From Choanephora cucurbitarum (Eukaryota > Mucoromycota > Mucoromycetes > Mucorales > Choanephoraceae), in the NCBI GenBank assembly GCA_025331435.1, contig JAIWNI010000056.1:124001-188000 (forward strand): 64,000 nucleotides of DNA, written 5' to 3'. Position numbers and translations under genes: made by a program. This document shows, piece after piece, positions 44,432 through 56,831 of the stretch; position 1 is the first letter of the stretch, and each line of letters begins with the position of its first letter. The notes beneath the pieces were generated by a model that worked only from the letters and a program-made list of their open reading frames with translations, searched no databases and was not told where the DNA came from.

Positions 44432-47400
44432 GATTCAACTAGCAGTACTGTAATTAAAAGAGACACTCTTTCAAAGTACAGAAATTTATTAAAGTCGACT
44501 ATTTCTTTTCGTTATGCCTTAGTTGTATTGTGAAGATATTGATTTTTGGGCATCCGAAAGAAAGGCTGCAAATTCAGTAAGCTTATTATCCTGTATATTA
44601 GTCAGAGGATGTCTTTTCATGTGTATCATTAGGTTGTTCTTTCATCGCTTCCTTTAAAACCTTTCTTTATTTCAAATGGAGAAATAAAGCGCTTAATGTG
44701 ATTGGCTCTAATTGTGTTGGCCACACTTTCAGCATTTTTCTTTTTAGCTCTTTTTTTTTTGAACTCTATCAAAGCTTTGAGATGTAAGATGACTAACTTG
44801 CAATCGTCTTGTAACTTTCCTTCTCTTGTTGCGGAAATAAGTCAAGAAAAGCAAGTGAGACTTGAAGAAGGTTGTGAAGCCCGCAATCTGCACCGCAACA
44901 GTGTCGCAGAATGGGTTTGCAGTAGCTTGATAGACGTTTCAAGATAGATACATATACTACCCTTTTCATACAATTTTTCATGCCAGTACCTTTCTTTATG
45001 AGGAAACAGCTTGGTCCACGACTATCTGTGCATGTACTCACAAGACGATTCCATGCTTAGCTTAAGTCTCTTTTAGAGTGTGCTTTGAAAATATCGCAAC
45101 TACAGGGCATATAGCAGACTATATATGTAGCTTCTACTGTGAAAGATTTCATTATGCTAAGCCAGCTTGATTATCTCTCTCTCTTTTTCTCTTTGCTGGG
45201 AAAGTGCTCTTTAGTAGAATGTTACTGCAGTTCTCGAATACAACAACTAAAGAGAATGAGACATATTTATCAGACCTGAAGATTGATAGCCTTCAGAGGA
45301 AAATCAATTCGCTCTTAAAACCAATAAAGAAATGAAGAGTGAATATTCAAGTTTATAAAAGCTATGATACAGAAATACTTTACTGGAGATTGTACAGAGG
45401 CTTAGATATGCTTTGTTACTTCTTTGAAAGCTTGCTTTAAAATAAATAGAACGATAAAAGAAAAGCAAACCTGAGAAATACTGCGAAACTAAATAGATTA
45501 TAGATTTTGATCACACTTACCCTAAATATACCAGGTCTCGAGAGAATAAGCATCTTTAGTAGCAGAGATGATATGAAGAAATCATGTCCTGAGTTCAAGG
45601 GTGGCAGAATAAGATACTATTGGCTATTGTTTCACCTTTTTTAAGTGGAGTTTACCTGTCAAAATGCGGATTTTCTCCCGGAATAAACTTCAGTTACCTG
45701 CAAAAATTCGCATCAATCTCACCCACTACAACGCCTGGATCATAATCTATCCTTCTTTCTTTATCTTATTTTTTCGTTGCTGAGCACCATTTGAGCACGC
45801 ATGACATCGATGCATTAGGTATGTGTACTTCGAAAGAATCAACTTAGTTGAGGTGATCTGAACGCATTCGATAATCATAGTAAGACTACAAACAACTCAT
45901 TCGGATTGAATGAAACTCAGACAAGTAAGTCCTGAATGGATCAACACTCCAATAAGATACCAGACTAAGAGATAGCATCATTTTTATTCCATAAAATACT
46001 ATGGATAGGGAATGATGATATAGAAAAGAAAAAGCAAAATGCGTCAAATTTTTAACTGTCATTCTTGTGAAGTTTTGATACGGATATGAGTAAATACTTT
46101 GAGACTGACTACTTGATCGATTCTAAGTATATAAGAAGGGTCAGGGGTTTTGCAATAGTCATTCGGCTTAAAGGCTAATTCTTAAACATCTTGACAAACA
46201 TTGATACCACTACGGATCTATTCCAAAGTACGACAGTTTTAATTTGGTATGTGCGACATCATTTTGGGAAAAAAGATGTATAAGCGCTTTCAAACTCATC
46301 GGAGTGTATGATAGATAAGCTTAAATTTGAATAAGTTGCTTATTTGACTATTACGAAGCCCACGTTTATAGCCATCTACACTGCAATCCATCAACTGATT
46401 AATTTCGGATGTGATTTTCGGTGAGGAGTTGCTTTGTGTTACTGCATGCACATACACACACTGATAATAGCTGTAAACAATTGAATAACCACACACTATA
46501 AAGTAAAGATGATAGGCTGATCATTTAGCGGAATTCGTTTTGACGAATCCTAGTTTATCTGTTGGCCTATTGACGGTGGTGTTTTTAGCAGTTATCCGGT
46601 AGCTGCTCTGAGTTTTATTTTTGTTATACATAATCGATACATTGGCTGTCATGTTATCATCTTGTCTAACATGACAGTTGTCATATGACCATTGGCCTGT
46701 GTTTGAAAAGGATATGAGAAAAAAAAAAGATAAATGCTACTAGAAGAACTGTCAAAAGACACAAGAAATAACTTAAAAAGATATAGATTTCAGACTAAAA
46801 CTGTTGTGATTTGAATTGAAGGACTTGTTTATACAATATTCAATGTGGGAGGGATTATTTCTCTTGTACAAAAAAAACTCAAAAAAAAAGAAAAGGGAGA
46901 AATTAGACTAGGCTTATCAAAGCACATTCATATATATATGTATGTATGTCTAAAGGAGAAAGCCGCTAAGCACCATTCACAAATATTTACATGTGTGTCT
47001 AGATCTATACCATTTTAATAAAATAAGAAAGCACCACGAACACTGGTTTAGCCACAATGGATTGAATAGCTCCTTAATTTGCTTGTTTCATAAACTGTGC
47101 TTGTGTAAAGTATTTCATTCTGTGTAATTTGTATTTGAAAATGGCTCAATATGAGGTATTTCTCTCTTTATTTTGTTTCACCTCAATCAATCAATTCCTA
47201 CAATATGATTGGGTTTGTGTTGAAGAAATAGCACTATGCCAATTGTTTCTCTTTTGGCTTAATGAACGTGGAAGTGTTCTTTGTGATTCAGAGAACACTT
47301 CTCTTGTGTCTATACAGAATGGTGAAAAAGTTAAACGGAATTTCCTTTTTTATTGATATTCATGCATACATCTTGTGTAACTTATCGTCATTGGATCATT

Positions 47401-47581
47401 GATATTTGACACTGTAAATTACGTTGCTTACTTCTGCGCCACTCAGCTTATCATTGATAGTCTGTTATAGAGAGAATGCCTTGTATATGATTGCCACTTC
47501 TGACTTTTAATGTTATTTAAATTCTTATTTAAATAAGCATTCTCTCTTTTTCTTTCTCTTTTTATTTTTATTTTCTTATAA

Positions 47582-47953
47582 ATGCCCTCATTATCAAAAC
47601 TATACAAATCAGCCAAAAATAAATTCATTGAAAAGAGAAGAAGAGGAAGCAGTAGTGAGAAGAGCACAAGTAGCCAAGGCACTAAATCAGTGCATTTCTC
47701 AGAACACAGCCATGACTCTATCTATTACACTCATAGTAGTTTTGAATATGATCGAAGGTCACTTTCTACCGTTTCTGATTGGGAAAAGCAACACTCGGAA
47801 GCAGAAAGTATGAAGTCAATGGCACAAGATAATGAATTAGATGAAGATATTGTTCTGTTTGATGAAGAAGTGATACGAAACACCAAAGTGAACAAAAAAC
47901 AAGGATACCATAGCATAGCAGCCTTAGTCAGTTACCGTGCCAACATACGCTAA
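47582..47953 (+). CDS. Small Ser-rich protein, unrecognised
   Basis: A 123-codon intronless frame preceded by a long pyrimidine tract, as seen in front of the certain genes here. It starts with a basic amphipathic stretch (LSKLYKSAKNKFIEKRRRG), then a Ser/Thr/His-rich region with SVHFSEHS, and an acidic segment (DELDEDIVLFDEE). No transmembrane segment, signal peptide or zinc motif is visible. The basic-Ser-acidic layout fits an intrinsically disordered phosphoprotein. No homologue is known to me. Confidence 0.55.
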   Translation: MPSLSKLYKSAKNKFIEKRRRGSSSEKSTSSQGTKSVHFSEHSHDSIYYTHSSFEYDRRSLSTVSDWEKQHSEAESMKSMAQDNELDEDIVLFDEEVIRNTKVNKKQGYHSIAALVSYRANIR

Positions 47954-49745
47954 TAGCCTTAATGTTTAATTTGTAAATAGAATCTATTTAATTATTTATG
48001 ATGACGACTCCACAAAAGAAAAGTAATAAAGACAAGGAGTTACATATAAACTGGTTTCTGGCCATTTCATCAGATTCAATCTGTATACAAAAGCTCTGTT
48101 TAGTCATGGTTTACTTTTAAATTCATGGTGTCCATAAAATGATTTACTGCGTAGAATTGAAATGAGAGGTTTACTTTAGTGAGAAAAAGAAATTTGTTTC
48201 TTTAAATCGTTTGCATTCTTTTCACAGTATCAAACAACAGATAGACACTATACTGACTATACAAGAAGCCAATGTTGCAGTTCAAAATGATAACAAATTG
48301 ATAGAATTTGAAAGGTTTTTAATGTAGTTCCCGATGTTTTCTGTTGATAGTGTCAGTGTATGCTTACTATGTGATATTGCATTATGCCCTGGTTGTTTTC
48401 CTATTGGTTCAATTTTGAAAAAGGGTGAGTTTATCGCGTATAAACATGCAGCATCTAGTGTGACCATGAAGATGCATGGTGCTGACTCACTGAAAGCTTA
48501 TTTGGGCAACCTGCAAATACTTTCTTTTGGTTGTATTTGTTGGCATCGGCCTTGATTTTATGCTCTTAGATAATCGTCTATAGTTCCCAATGGCCAAATA
48601 TAAGAAGAATTTTTCGTTTACCCCTGCACAGTAAAGAGTGCATGCACCGTCTGTTAACAGGTTTTGCTGTTACAGAAGACTCAAATTTAACTGTGGCTAA
48701 ACTTATATACTGTCTGTTTCTACCTTATAATGAGAAGTTTACTATACGAAACGCTTCCTATGTACTTATTTATTTTAACTTGAGGAATTGCTGTATAAAA
48801 AAATAAAGTGCTTATTCTGATTGAGTTTGATGATGAAAAATGGAGTTCCTTTTTTATCCAGGCACTAATTGAATATAAATATACCTTTATCAAGATAATT
48901 TCTCCAAATCCATAGAACTAGGGATCAGTAATATAAGTCTATCATAACGGTAGTCTATTGATAAGATTAGTAAGGTTCTTGTTTTGACGTGTAAACATTG
49001 GAAATTGAATCATAAAGTTCCCTTTTTTGCTCTTCAGTTGGGACATTGCTCTTGGTAGAAACACTAGGCAACTCTCTTTCTTTTCTTGAAATCATTCAAT
49101 GCCTTTCTTAAAAGACACCTTCAGTAGTAAACAAATAGATAAGAAATGCGTCCCAATGGCTTTTAATTCGCGGGCCATAATACAATTCATTCAAATCAAC
49201 TATAGGCTAAAGGTCGTATGCTAACATAGCTATAGAAATGTAGGTTCGACTTAGGAAAAAAAACCGACCAAGGTTTTTCTTTACCCAAAAGCTATGTTTT
49301 CACAACACGAATTTTCTAAACAATGGTCCTTTTCTTTATTTCATAGCTGCACCTCTACTTTGAATAGTCTTATTAGTAGTATGGGTATATATATAAAGGA
49401 ATCCGATGAGGATAATGAAAAAATGCTAGAGTGAATACTACGATGTCGGTAAATCCTCAAGCTCGTTACAATGCTTATTTTATAATTTTCCATTTAAAAA
49501 TTTTCAAAGAAAACAAGCGCTTACCATTCGCGGCTTTCTTTCTTGAACTGCAAATGACATACAACTAATCAATGGTTGATGACGACATCGGCTCATACAA
49601 ACAATGAGAGAGATGGGCTTGACATTTGTGGCACGTTACAATTTTTATGCAGGTAAGTAACAGTAGGGCGATCAAGTTGCTTCGGAGATACTAAATTTTC
49701 CTTGTTTTATCCATTTTGTTCTTCTTCTTTTCTGTCTTCCATAAA
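47954..49745. other. Intergenic region upstream of VTC4-like gene
   Basis: About 1.8 kb. TATATATATAAAGG lies at 49386-49397. An 18-codon upstream ORF (49602-49658) and a CACGTT motif (49632-49637) lie within 150 bp of the VTC start. The frame at 48334-48555 has no recognisable content. Confidence 0.5.
49632..49637 (+). promoter_or_regulatory. CACGTT motif upstream of VTC4-like gene
   Basis: GCACGTTAC lies about 110 bp before the ATG. In yeast, Pho4 binds CACGTK in VTC and other PHO promoters. One short motif is weak evidence. Confidence 0.25.
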
Positions 49746-52041
49746 ATGAAATTTGGTCATACATTAAGAACCTCTTTGTATCCTGAATGGATACAGTACT
49801 ATATGGGTGACTTGAACAAACGATACACCTAATCTATTGAATTGCTGCTAATGTATTTCTCTCCCTTTTTTTTTGCATAACGGAAGATTATGATGGATTA
49901 AAAGCAATTTTGAGAAAGAAAGAAATCAGCCATAGTTGGACAGAAGATGATGAATCTGAATTTGTCAAGAAGCTAGAAAAGGATCTTACCAGAGTCTATG
50001 ACTTTCAGAAACTCAAGCTAAAAGAAATCACTCAGAGCATTGAACGTGAAGCTGTTCAAGTAGATGCTCTGTGTGAGAATGAGAATCCACATGAAGATGA
50101 GTTCACAGCAAGTGAAATAGAACTCAGCCAGATTATTGCAGATGTACATGATTTAGCCAAGTTTGCCCGCTTGAATTATACCGGTTTTTTGAAAATTATG
50201 AAAAAACATGATGTAACTTGTTGATCAACACAATTGAGTGATAATATAAGCTGATCTGTATTCTATAGAAAGTGACAGGCTGGATCATTAAACCCATGTT
50301 CAATGCACGGTTAAATGCAAAACCTTTTTATCAAGAAAACTATGAAGTGTTGATCATTCAAATTTCTGCTCTCTATGATCGTGTCAGGACAAGAGGTAAA
50401 GAGAGAGGTGGTGATACAGGTGCAGGTGGAAAACAGTCAGCCTTTGTTCGAAATACAACTAAATATTGGTAATACCACATTCATGTCCATTCGCCTCATT
50501 ACATACTAACCAACATGTAAAAAACAACAGGGTCCATCCTGATCATGTAACAGAGTTGAAGCTGTTGATTCTGAGACATCTACCAGTCCTTGTGTTTAAT
50601 CCAAGTAAAGAATTTGAAGCCAAAGACTCTGCCATCACTAGTATATATTACGACAATGATGATTTTGAGCTCTATACGGGTCGATTAGAAAAGACAGAAG
50701 GTGCTCAAGCGATTCGTATGCGATGGTACGGTGATACAAACAACAAGACTATCTTTGTGGAGCGCAAGACACATCATGAAGACTGGACAGGCGAGAAATC
50801 AGTGAAGGCCCGATTTCCCATCAAAGAGAAATATCTCAATGCCTTTCTCAAAGGTGAATATACCACTGAGAATCTGTTGACTAAAGTCAAAGCGACCAAG
50901 TCAGAAAAAGAAGTGCAAGAATTACAGCAGTTGGCAGAAGAGGTCCAGTATACTGTCTTGACGAAACGACTGCATCCTATGTTACGTACGTTCTATCATC
51001 GCACCGCTTTCCAACTACCAGGTGATGCTCGTGTACGCATCAGCTTAGATACTGAGCTTACCATGGTACGTGAAGACAATAATGGCACACTGAGATCAGG
51101 CCATAACTGGAGACGCACGGATATAGGGATCGACTACCCTTTTCATCAACTGGATGATAAAGATGTCTGTCGATTTCCCTATGCTGTATTGGAAGTCAAG
51201 TTACAGACTCAGTTGGGGCAAGAGCCACCTCAATGGATCCTTGAGCTTGTCAATTCACATCTGGTTGAATCTGTACCCAAATTCAGCAAGTTTGTTCATG
51301 GATGTGCTACGTTACTGGAAGAAAAGGTGACAGTATTGCCCTTCTGGTTGCCTCAGATGAATGTGGATATCCGTAAGCCTGAGATGCATACCATTGGTGT
51401 CCATCGACCGAGTCTGGTAACTCAAGAAAGTGTACGTATGGCCATGGCCAAGATCAATGAAACCACACCTCTGATCGCTTCATCCTCTACTAGCTATCAA
51501 GCGACCTCAGAGCCCAAGAGACTATCCACTGCAGGGTTAGATACAATGATCAAGAAGACTCAATTTATTTTGAATGAACAACCTCAACCACAACAAGCGG
51601 AACAACAAGAAGAAGGAAGTACATCATCCTTCCTTCGTCAACGATCAATTGTGCCTGTTGTGGCAGCACCTCCCAAAACGTTTTTTGCCAACGAACGTAC
51701 TTTTCTTCGCTGGTTGCGATTCACGCTTTTGTTAGGTGCTCTTGCTATTGGTTTGCTAAATTTCTCAGACAAGATAGGGCGTATCTCAGCCATGTTGTTT
51801 GCTAGTGTGTCTACCATCATCATGATTTATGCACTCTATACGTATCATATCCGAACCACTCTTATTTTGCGCAAAGAGATGGGTGATTATTCAGATAAAT
51901 ATGGACCAGCTATCTTGACGGTACTCATGGTCATGGCTATTTCAATTAATGTATATTGTAAGTATATTCTCTGATAGACTTATTGTTCTACTAAGGTACA
52001 TTTGAATTTTAGTGCGCATTTTGCCAGAAGAACTACTTTAA
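49746..52041 (+). CDS. VTC4: SPX-VTC polyphosphate polymerase subunit, VTC4-like
   Basis: This is a subunit of the vacuolar transporter chaperone complex, which makes inorganic polyphosphate from ATP and passes it into the vacuole. Exons are 49746-49806, 49887-50212, 50269-50468, 50531-51957 and 52013-52041, giving 680 residues. Residues 1-165 are an SPX inositol-pyrophosphate sensor ([29 protein letters not shown]). The tunnel-shaped polymerase domain follows with the basic motifs IRMRWYG and [15 protein letters not shown], and [11 protein letters not shown]. Three membrane segments end the protein. VTC4 rather than VTC2/3 is suggested by the complete set of basic residues, but this is not proven. 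The last intron uses GTAAGT and a CTACTAAG branch site; if unspliced, the frame ends at 51974. Confidence 0.88.
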
Positions 52042-52170
52042 TATTATCCATCATTTCATTTTTGCAAGGTATATCATCATATCAAATAAAGAGCTATTTT
52101 TGAGTGCTGTCAAGCGCGAGTATTTTTTCAAAAATCTAAAAGCAGTCATAGTCGCGACGATTTTCATCAG

Positions 52171-52176
52171 ACGCGT
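52171..52176. promoter_or_regulatory. MCB (MluI cell-cycle box) of MCM2
   Basis: ACGCGT lies 101 bp upstream of the MCM2 start codon. The nearby palindrome GTCGCGAC (52151-52158) adds a second CG-rich element. MCB boxes bind MBF and drive G1/S genes including MCM genes in fungi. Confidence 0.65.
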
Positions 52177-52276
52177 TTTTAAGCGAGAGAAAGACGACTG
52201 AGAGAAGGGGGGATGAAAGGAACCAAAAAATTTTATTTTCCCTTTCCTTTTTTTTTTCTTTGCTTATTAAACTATC

Positions 52277-55214
52277 ATGGTATGTAGATCCCCTCCCTCA
52301 TAAGCTTATGTCAAGTCAACTCACTTCCCCTTTAAATTTTTCGAAAAAAAAAGTCTTACCAGCAGTCTCAGCGTAAAAGAAGAAGAAACAGTGATGCCAA
52401 CGAAGGTGGTGATTCCCCTGAACCCTCTTCCTTGTTTCCTTCTTCTCCTGCTCCTTTCTTTTCTGAAGCCGATTACCGTAATGAAGCTGAAGAAGACGAC
52501 GTTGTAGACAATTCTTATGTTGGTAACGGACAGGATTCTGATGAAGAAGGCATTGATATCTTTCAAGATGTAGAAAGGTAAAAAAAAAGAATAGCATGGA
52601 TGAGAATGTCTTTATTCATACATACAAAACAGAGATTATTTGCCTAATGAAAAGTTGGACAATTATGAAAACGAAGGCATCGATGACCAACAATATGAAG
52701 CTTTGGATATTGGAGCCCGTAACGCCTTAGACAACAATTTGAATCGACGTGACATTGAGATTAGAAGAAGAGAAGGTCGAGTTGCCGGTGCTTTCATTTA
52801 CGGTTTAGATGATGAAACCAATGATAACTTGCCTCCTGTGAGAAGACACCGTCATATCTATGAAGCAGAACAATTCGATCAAGATGAGGATGGTGTGGTA
52901 AGTTTTAGGCCAATTTGCGTCTTGATCTTCTTTACCTATAATTGTCTCTTTCTAGCCTGAAATGTCTTTGACCGATCTCGCCAACGTGAAAGACACTTCA
53001 TTGGATGCATGGATCAACAGAGAATCTGTACGTAGAGCCATTAAGCGTGAATTCAAGGACTTTTTGCAGACATATGTGGATGAGCACGGTACTTCTGTTT
53101 ATGGTGAGCGTATCAGAGACATGGGTGAACGTAACAAGGAATCATTTGAAGTCAACTATGAAAACTTGTCTGCCTCTGACAAGACCATCTTGGCCTATTT
53201 CTTGTCCAATGCACCCATTTCTATGCTCAAGATTCTTGATGAAGTTGCTTTGGAAGTCACACTGATGCAATTCCCTGCTTATGAGCGTATCCACCGCGAA
53301 ATCCATGTTCGTATTACTGATTTACCAGTCAAGAACACATTGCGTGAATTAAGACAGTATCATTTGAACACCTTGGTACGTGTCTCTGGTGTGGTCACTC
53401 GTCGTACAGGTGTCTTCCCTCAATTGAAATGGGTCAAGTACAACTGTGCCAAGTGTACTGCTCTCTTAGGTCCCTTTTACCAAGACATTCACAATGAAAT
53501 CAAGATCAATGCCTGTCCCAGTTGCCAGAGTAGAGGACCCTTCAATGTCAACATGGAACAGACAGTTTACAGAAACTACCAAAAGTTGACTATTCAGGAA
53601 TCACCCGGTACTGTGCCTCCTGGTCGTTTGCCTCGTCACAGAGAGGTAATCTGTCTTTGGGATTTGATTGATCAAGCTAAGCCTGGTGAGGAAATTGAAG
53701 TGATTGGTATTTACCGTAACAATTTCGATGCTTCCCTCAGTACCAAGAATGGCTTCCCTGTGTTTGCCACCATCATAGAAGCCAACTTCATCAGTAAGAA
53801 GGAAGATATGTTTGCTGCCTATCGTCTTACCGAAGATGATACCAGTAAGATTCTTGCTATGGGTAAAGATAAGCGTATCGGTAAGAAGATCATGAAGAGT
53901 ATTGCTCCCTCTATCTATGGTCACGAAGATATCAAGCGTGCCATTGCTTTGGCCTTGTTTGGTGGTGTACCCAAGAACATTCAGGGTAAGCACATCATTC
54001 GTGGTGACATCAATATTTTGATGTTGGGTGATCCTGGTACTGCCAAATCTCAATTCCTCAAGTATGTTGAAAAGACAGCTCATCGTGCTGTCTTCACAAC
54101 CGGTCAAGGTGCCAGTGCTGTTGGTTTGACAGCCTCCGTCCATAAAGATCCCGTCACACGTGAATGGACTTTGGAAGGTGGTGCTCTTGTGCTTGCTGAC
54201 CGTGGTGTCTGTTTGATTGATGAATTTGATAAGATGAACGATGCTGATCGTACCTCTATCCACGAAGCCATGGAACAACAATCTATCTCTATTTCTAAGG
54301 CAGGTATTGTCACTACCTTGCAAGCCAGATGTTCTGTCTTGGCTGCTGCTAACCCTATTCGTGGTCGATACAACTCTGCTATTCCTTTCTCTCAAAACGT
54401 TGAGCTGACTGAACCCATCTTGTCTCGTTTCGATGTACTCTGTGTTGTGAAGGATTTGGTAGATCCTGAACAAGATTTGACATTGGCCACTAATGTCATT
54501 GGCAGTCATATCCGTAGTCACCCTCTGCACAACCAAGCAGATGGTAAATTTGCTCAACCTAATGATAAGGATGCTGATATCATTGATCAAGATCTCTTGA
54601 AGAAATACATCATGTACGCACGCGAAAAGGTCCATCCTAAATTGCAACAAGTGGATGAAGATAAGCTATCTCGCCTCTATTCTGAATTGAGAAGAGAATC
54701 ACTTGCCAGTGGCAGTATTCCTATCACAGTCCGTCACCTTGAATCCATGATTCGTTTGGCTGAAGCCAATGCTAAGATGCACCTTAGAGAATATGTTCGT
54801 TCAGATGATGTAGATATGGCTATTCGCGTTGCTTTGGATAGTTTCATTAGTGCACAGAAATTCAGTATGATGAAGACACTGCGTCGTGTAAGTTAAAAAG
54901 ACTTGTATGGAGAAATGATAAACTCATGTTTCTTTTATATGTAGCGCTTCTTCAAGTTTATCCGTGATTCTCGAGATGATCATGAGCTTTTGTTTGCTGC
55001 TTTGGATGATATCTGTTCTGAAAAGCGTAAGCTCTATCAATTGCGTTACAGAAGACTTCCAACAGAAGTGACAGTGTCTATTGGTGAATTTGAATCAAGA
55101 GCCAAGGGCTTAAACATTCAGGACATTCAATCTTTCTTCCATTCTGAGCAATTTGAAAAGAACAGATACACTTTAAATTCATCTCAAGGTGTTATCACCA
55201 AACAATATGCTTAA
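52277..55214 (+). CDS. MCM2: DNA replication licensing factor MCM2
   Basis: A subunit of the MCM2-7 replicative helicase. Exons are 52277-52279, 52363-52577, 52633-52897, 52956-54887 and 54945-55214, giving 894 residues (human 904). The frame entering exon 2 is closed upstream by a stop, and the only fitting start is an ATG directly followed by the donor GTATGT, so exon 1 codes for the ATG alone. The N-terminus is basic then acidic, as in MCM2. Then come the zinc finger (CAKC ... CPSC), [17 protein letters not shown] and [11 protein letters not shown], which are MCM2-specific. Walker A is GDPGTAKSQ (about residue 519), Walker [10 protein letters not shown], arginine finger SRFDVL, and a C-terminal winged-helix region. 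An MCB box lies upstream. Confidence 0.96.
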
Positions 55215-55365
55215 TCTCATTATCTTCATATACATATCATAACTTTCACTTTTATATTCATATATATACATATATATACGCTTCCTTTTTCCTTCCCTTT
55301 TATACACACCCCATTTTATTTAATCACCCTTTCTAAAAAAAAATTAAATAGCTTCTCTCTTTTTT

Positions 55366-55389
55366 CTACAAAGCAAAATTGCTTTGTAG
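55366..55389. other. Inverted repeat downstream of MCM2
   Basis: An 11-bp perfect inverted repeat with a 2-bp centre lies about 150 bp after the MCM2 stop, within the likely 3' UTR or just after it. Confidence 0.4.
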
Positions 55390-55977
55390 GCTCAAAAGTT
55401 ATCTTTTGCTTTCTTTTTCACTTATAGATTGTGGAAGCATGTTATGCTTTGATATAGTGAACAATATGAAATGAGAAGAGAGACGATGGCGTTTGAAAGT
55501 GTATATCAACAGAGAAAATAAGAAGAAGAAAAAGGAGTGTTGGCTCTGTATTAGCAAATGATGTGTTCTTCATTGTCGTGAATAATCATATTTTGTTGCA
55601 GCCATCAAAGATGTATGTTGGCTAGTTATCAAATATAGCCCTATGCAGGTTCACCTATACAAGTCACTCATTAAATGATCAAGTAACGAACTATCAAATG
55701 ATTTGTTCAAATAGAAGACAATGAACGCTATTGGCAACCTTTGGTATGAAATGTTATCTGTCTTTTAATCGAGTGTGCCTTTTTACTCAGTCAAAATATT
55801 ACTTAAAACCTTAGCAACCATGAAACCACTCCGAGTATGTTTCAACAGAGAAGAATTCCCTTAGATACCACAGTTGCACAATTGATTTTCCTGGTAGTAT
55901 GCAATCTCTGTTTCTTGAATGTGTAGTCCAATCATTTCCTTTGTATAGTTTGTATCTCTCAGCGTGCAATCTATTTC

Positions 55978-56041
55978 CGGAAATGGCATACGTAGCTTAT
56001 TTACAGAAATGGTATACGTAGCTTATTTTCGGAAATGGCAA
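55978..56041. repeat. 26-bp tandem repeat, 2.5 copies
   Basis: The unit GGAAATGGCATACGTAGC plus CTTATTTT recurs at 26-bp spacing (GAAATGG at 55980, 56006 and 56032). Copies differ at a few positions. The block stands alone in AT-rich DNA. Confidence 0.7.
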
Positions 56042-56750
56042 CTATATGGCACATTTGTGTGAGCATTAACTGGTAAAACAAAAAGTTCAGACGCTTTGTT
56101 GGTTGAGTTGATTTGCTAGGATGAACAATTTTTGTAACACTTGCAATCAGAGGAAAATTTTCTATTTTTGGTTCACGTCATTGTTCTGTTGACTCATTTA
56201 GCCTTAAGCCTTGGTAGATCACTTTTAAACTTTTTTTTTATAAAATTTCATCGTACCGTTTTTTTTTTCACTCACTCTCCCTATTATTTTATTATTAAAG
56301 ACGTTGTCAATTAGTCCATTTATTAAATAAAAATGCGAAACAGAATAGACTCAACTTCTTATAAATCAAAAGTAACTGCGCATATTTGAAGCAACTTGAT
56401 ACAAGAATATTAGCTTAGTTCTTTCAAAAAAGGGAACACAGAAGAAACACAAAAGAATAACCAAAATGAGTTTTGATGAGTCGGTTGTCTAAATTTGGTA
56501 ATAGGTTGGGGGGGGGGGGAGCAATAGCCTGAAGGAATTGTCTTGTCTGATCAATTGTCTATTTATTGTCTTTATTAAGTATTTTTCAATTACTTTCTCA
56601 GTCATCAGAAATCAGTAAATCAGTCACTGTATGAGTAAGCAAGACTTAAAAGTAAAACTAAAAGGAAAGAAAAAAAGAAGCACGCTGAGAATCATGTGAG
56701 ATGACTACTTTTTAAGAGCTGATGCTTGTACTACCTTTCGATACTTCAAG

Positions 56751-56758
56751 TATATAAG
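56751..56758 (+). promoter_or_regulatory. TATA box of the CRZ1-like gene
   Basis: TATATAAG lies 74 bp before the start codon, with a CT-rich leader between. Confidence 0.5.
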
Positions 56759-56831
56759 GAAAAGAGAGAAGGAAAAGAGCTTAATCTTATTCTTATCGTT
56801 TCTCTTCTCTAATCTCATTTCCTCATAAACA

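Larger units (their letters stand above)
42131..47581. other. Second gene desert
   Basis: About 5.4 kb with no gene model. It holds a copy of the dispersed relic (43430-43605), a long minus-strand frame without ATG (43844-44431), short unsupported frames (44312-44533 plus, 44793-45041 minus, 47129-47356 plus) and an orphan TATATAAG at 46128-46135. Confidence 0.5.
55215..56831. other. Intergenic region with small repeats
   Basis: About 1.6 kb without a gene. It has a hairpin (55366-55389, arms CTACAAAGCAA/TTGCTTTGTAG), a 26-bp tandem repeat (55978-56041), a G12 run (56508-56519) and the TATATAAG box (56751-56758) of the zinc-finger gene. Confidence 0.5.

Noticed and set aside
47129..47356. 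75-codon plus-strand frame
   Set aside because: Hydrophobic and AT-driven, without a promoter, leader or recognisable motif.
53601..54650. 349-codon open frame antisense to MCM2
   Set aside because: It lies wholly inside the conserved MCM core on the other strand and has no recognisable product.
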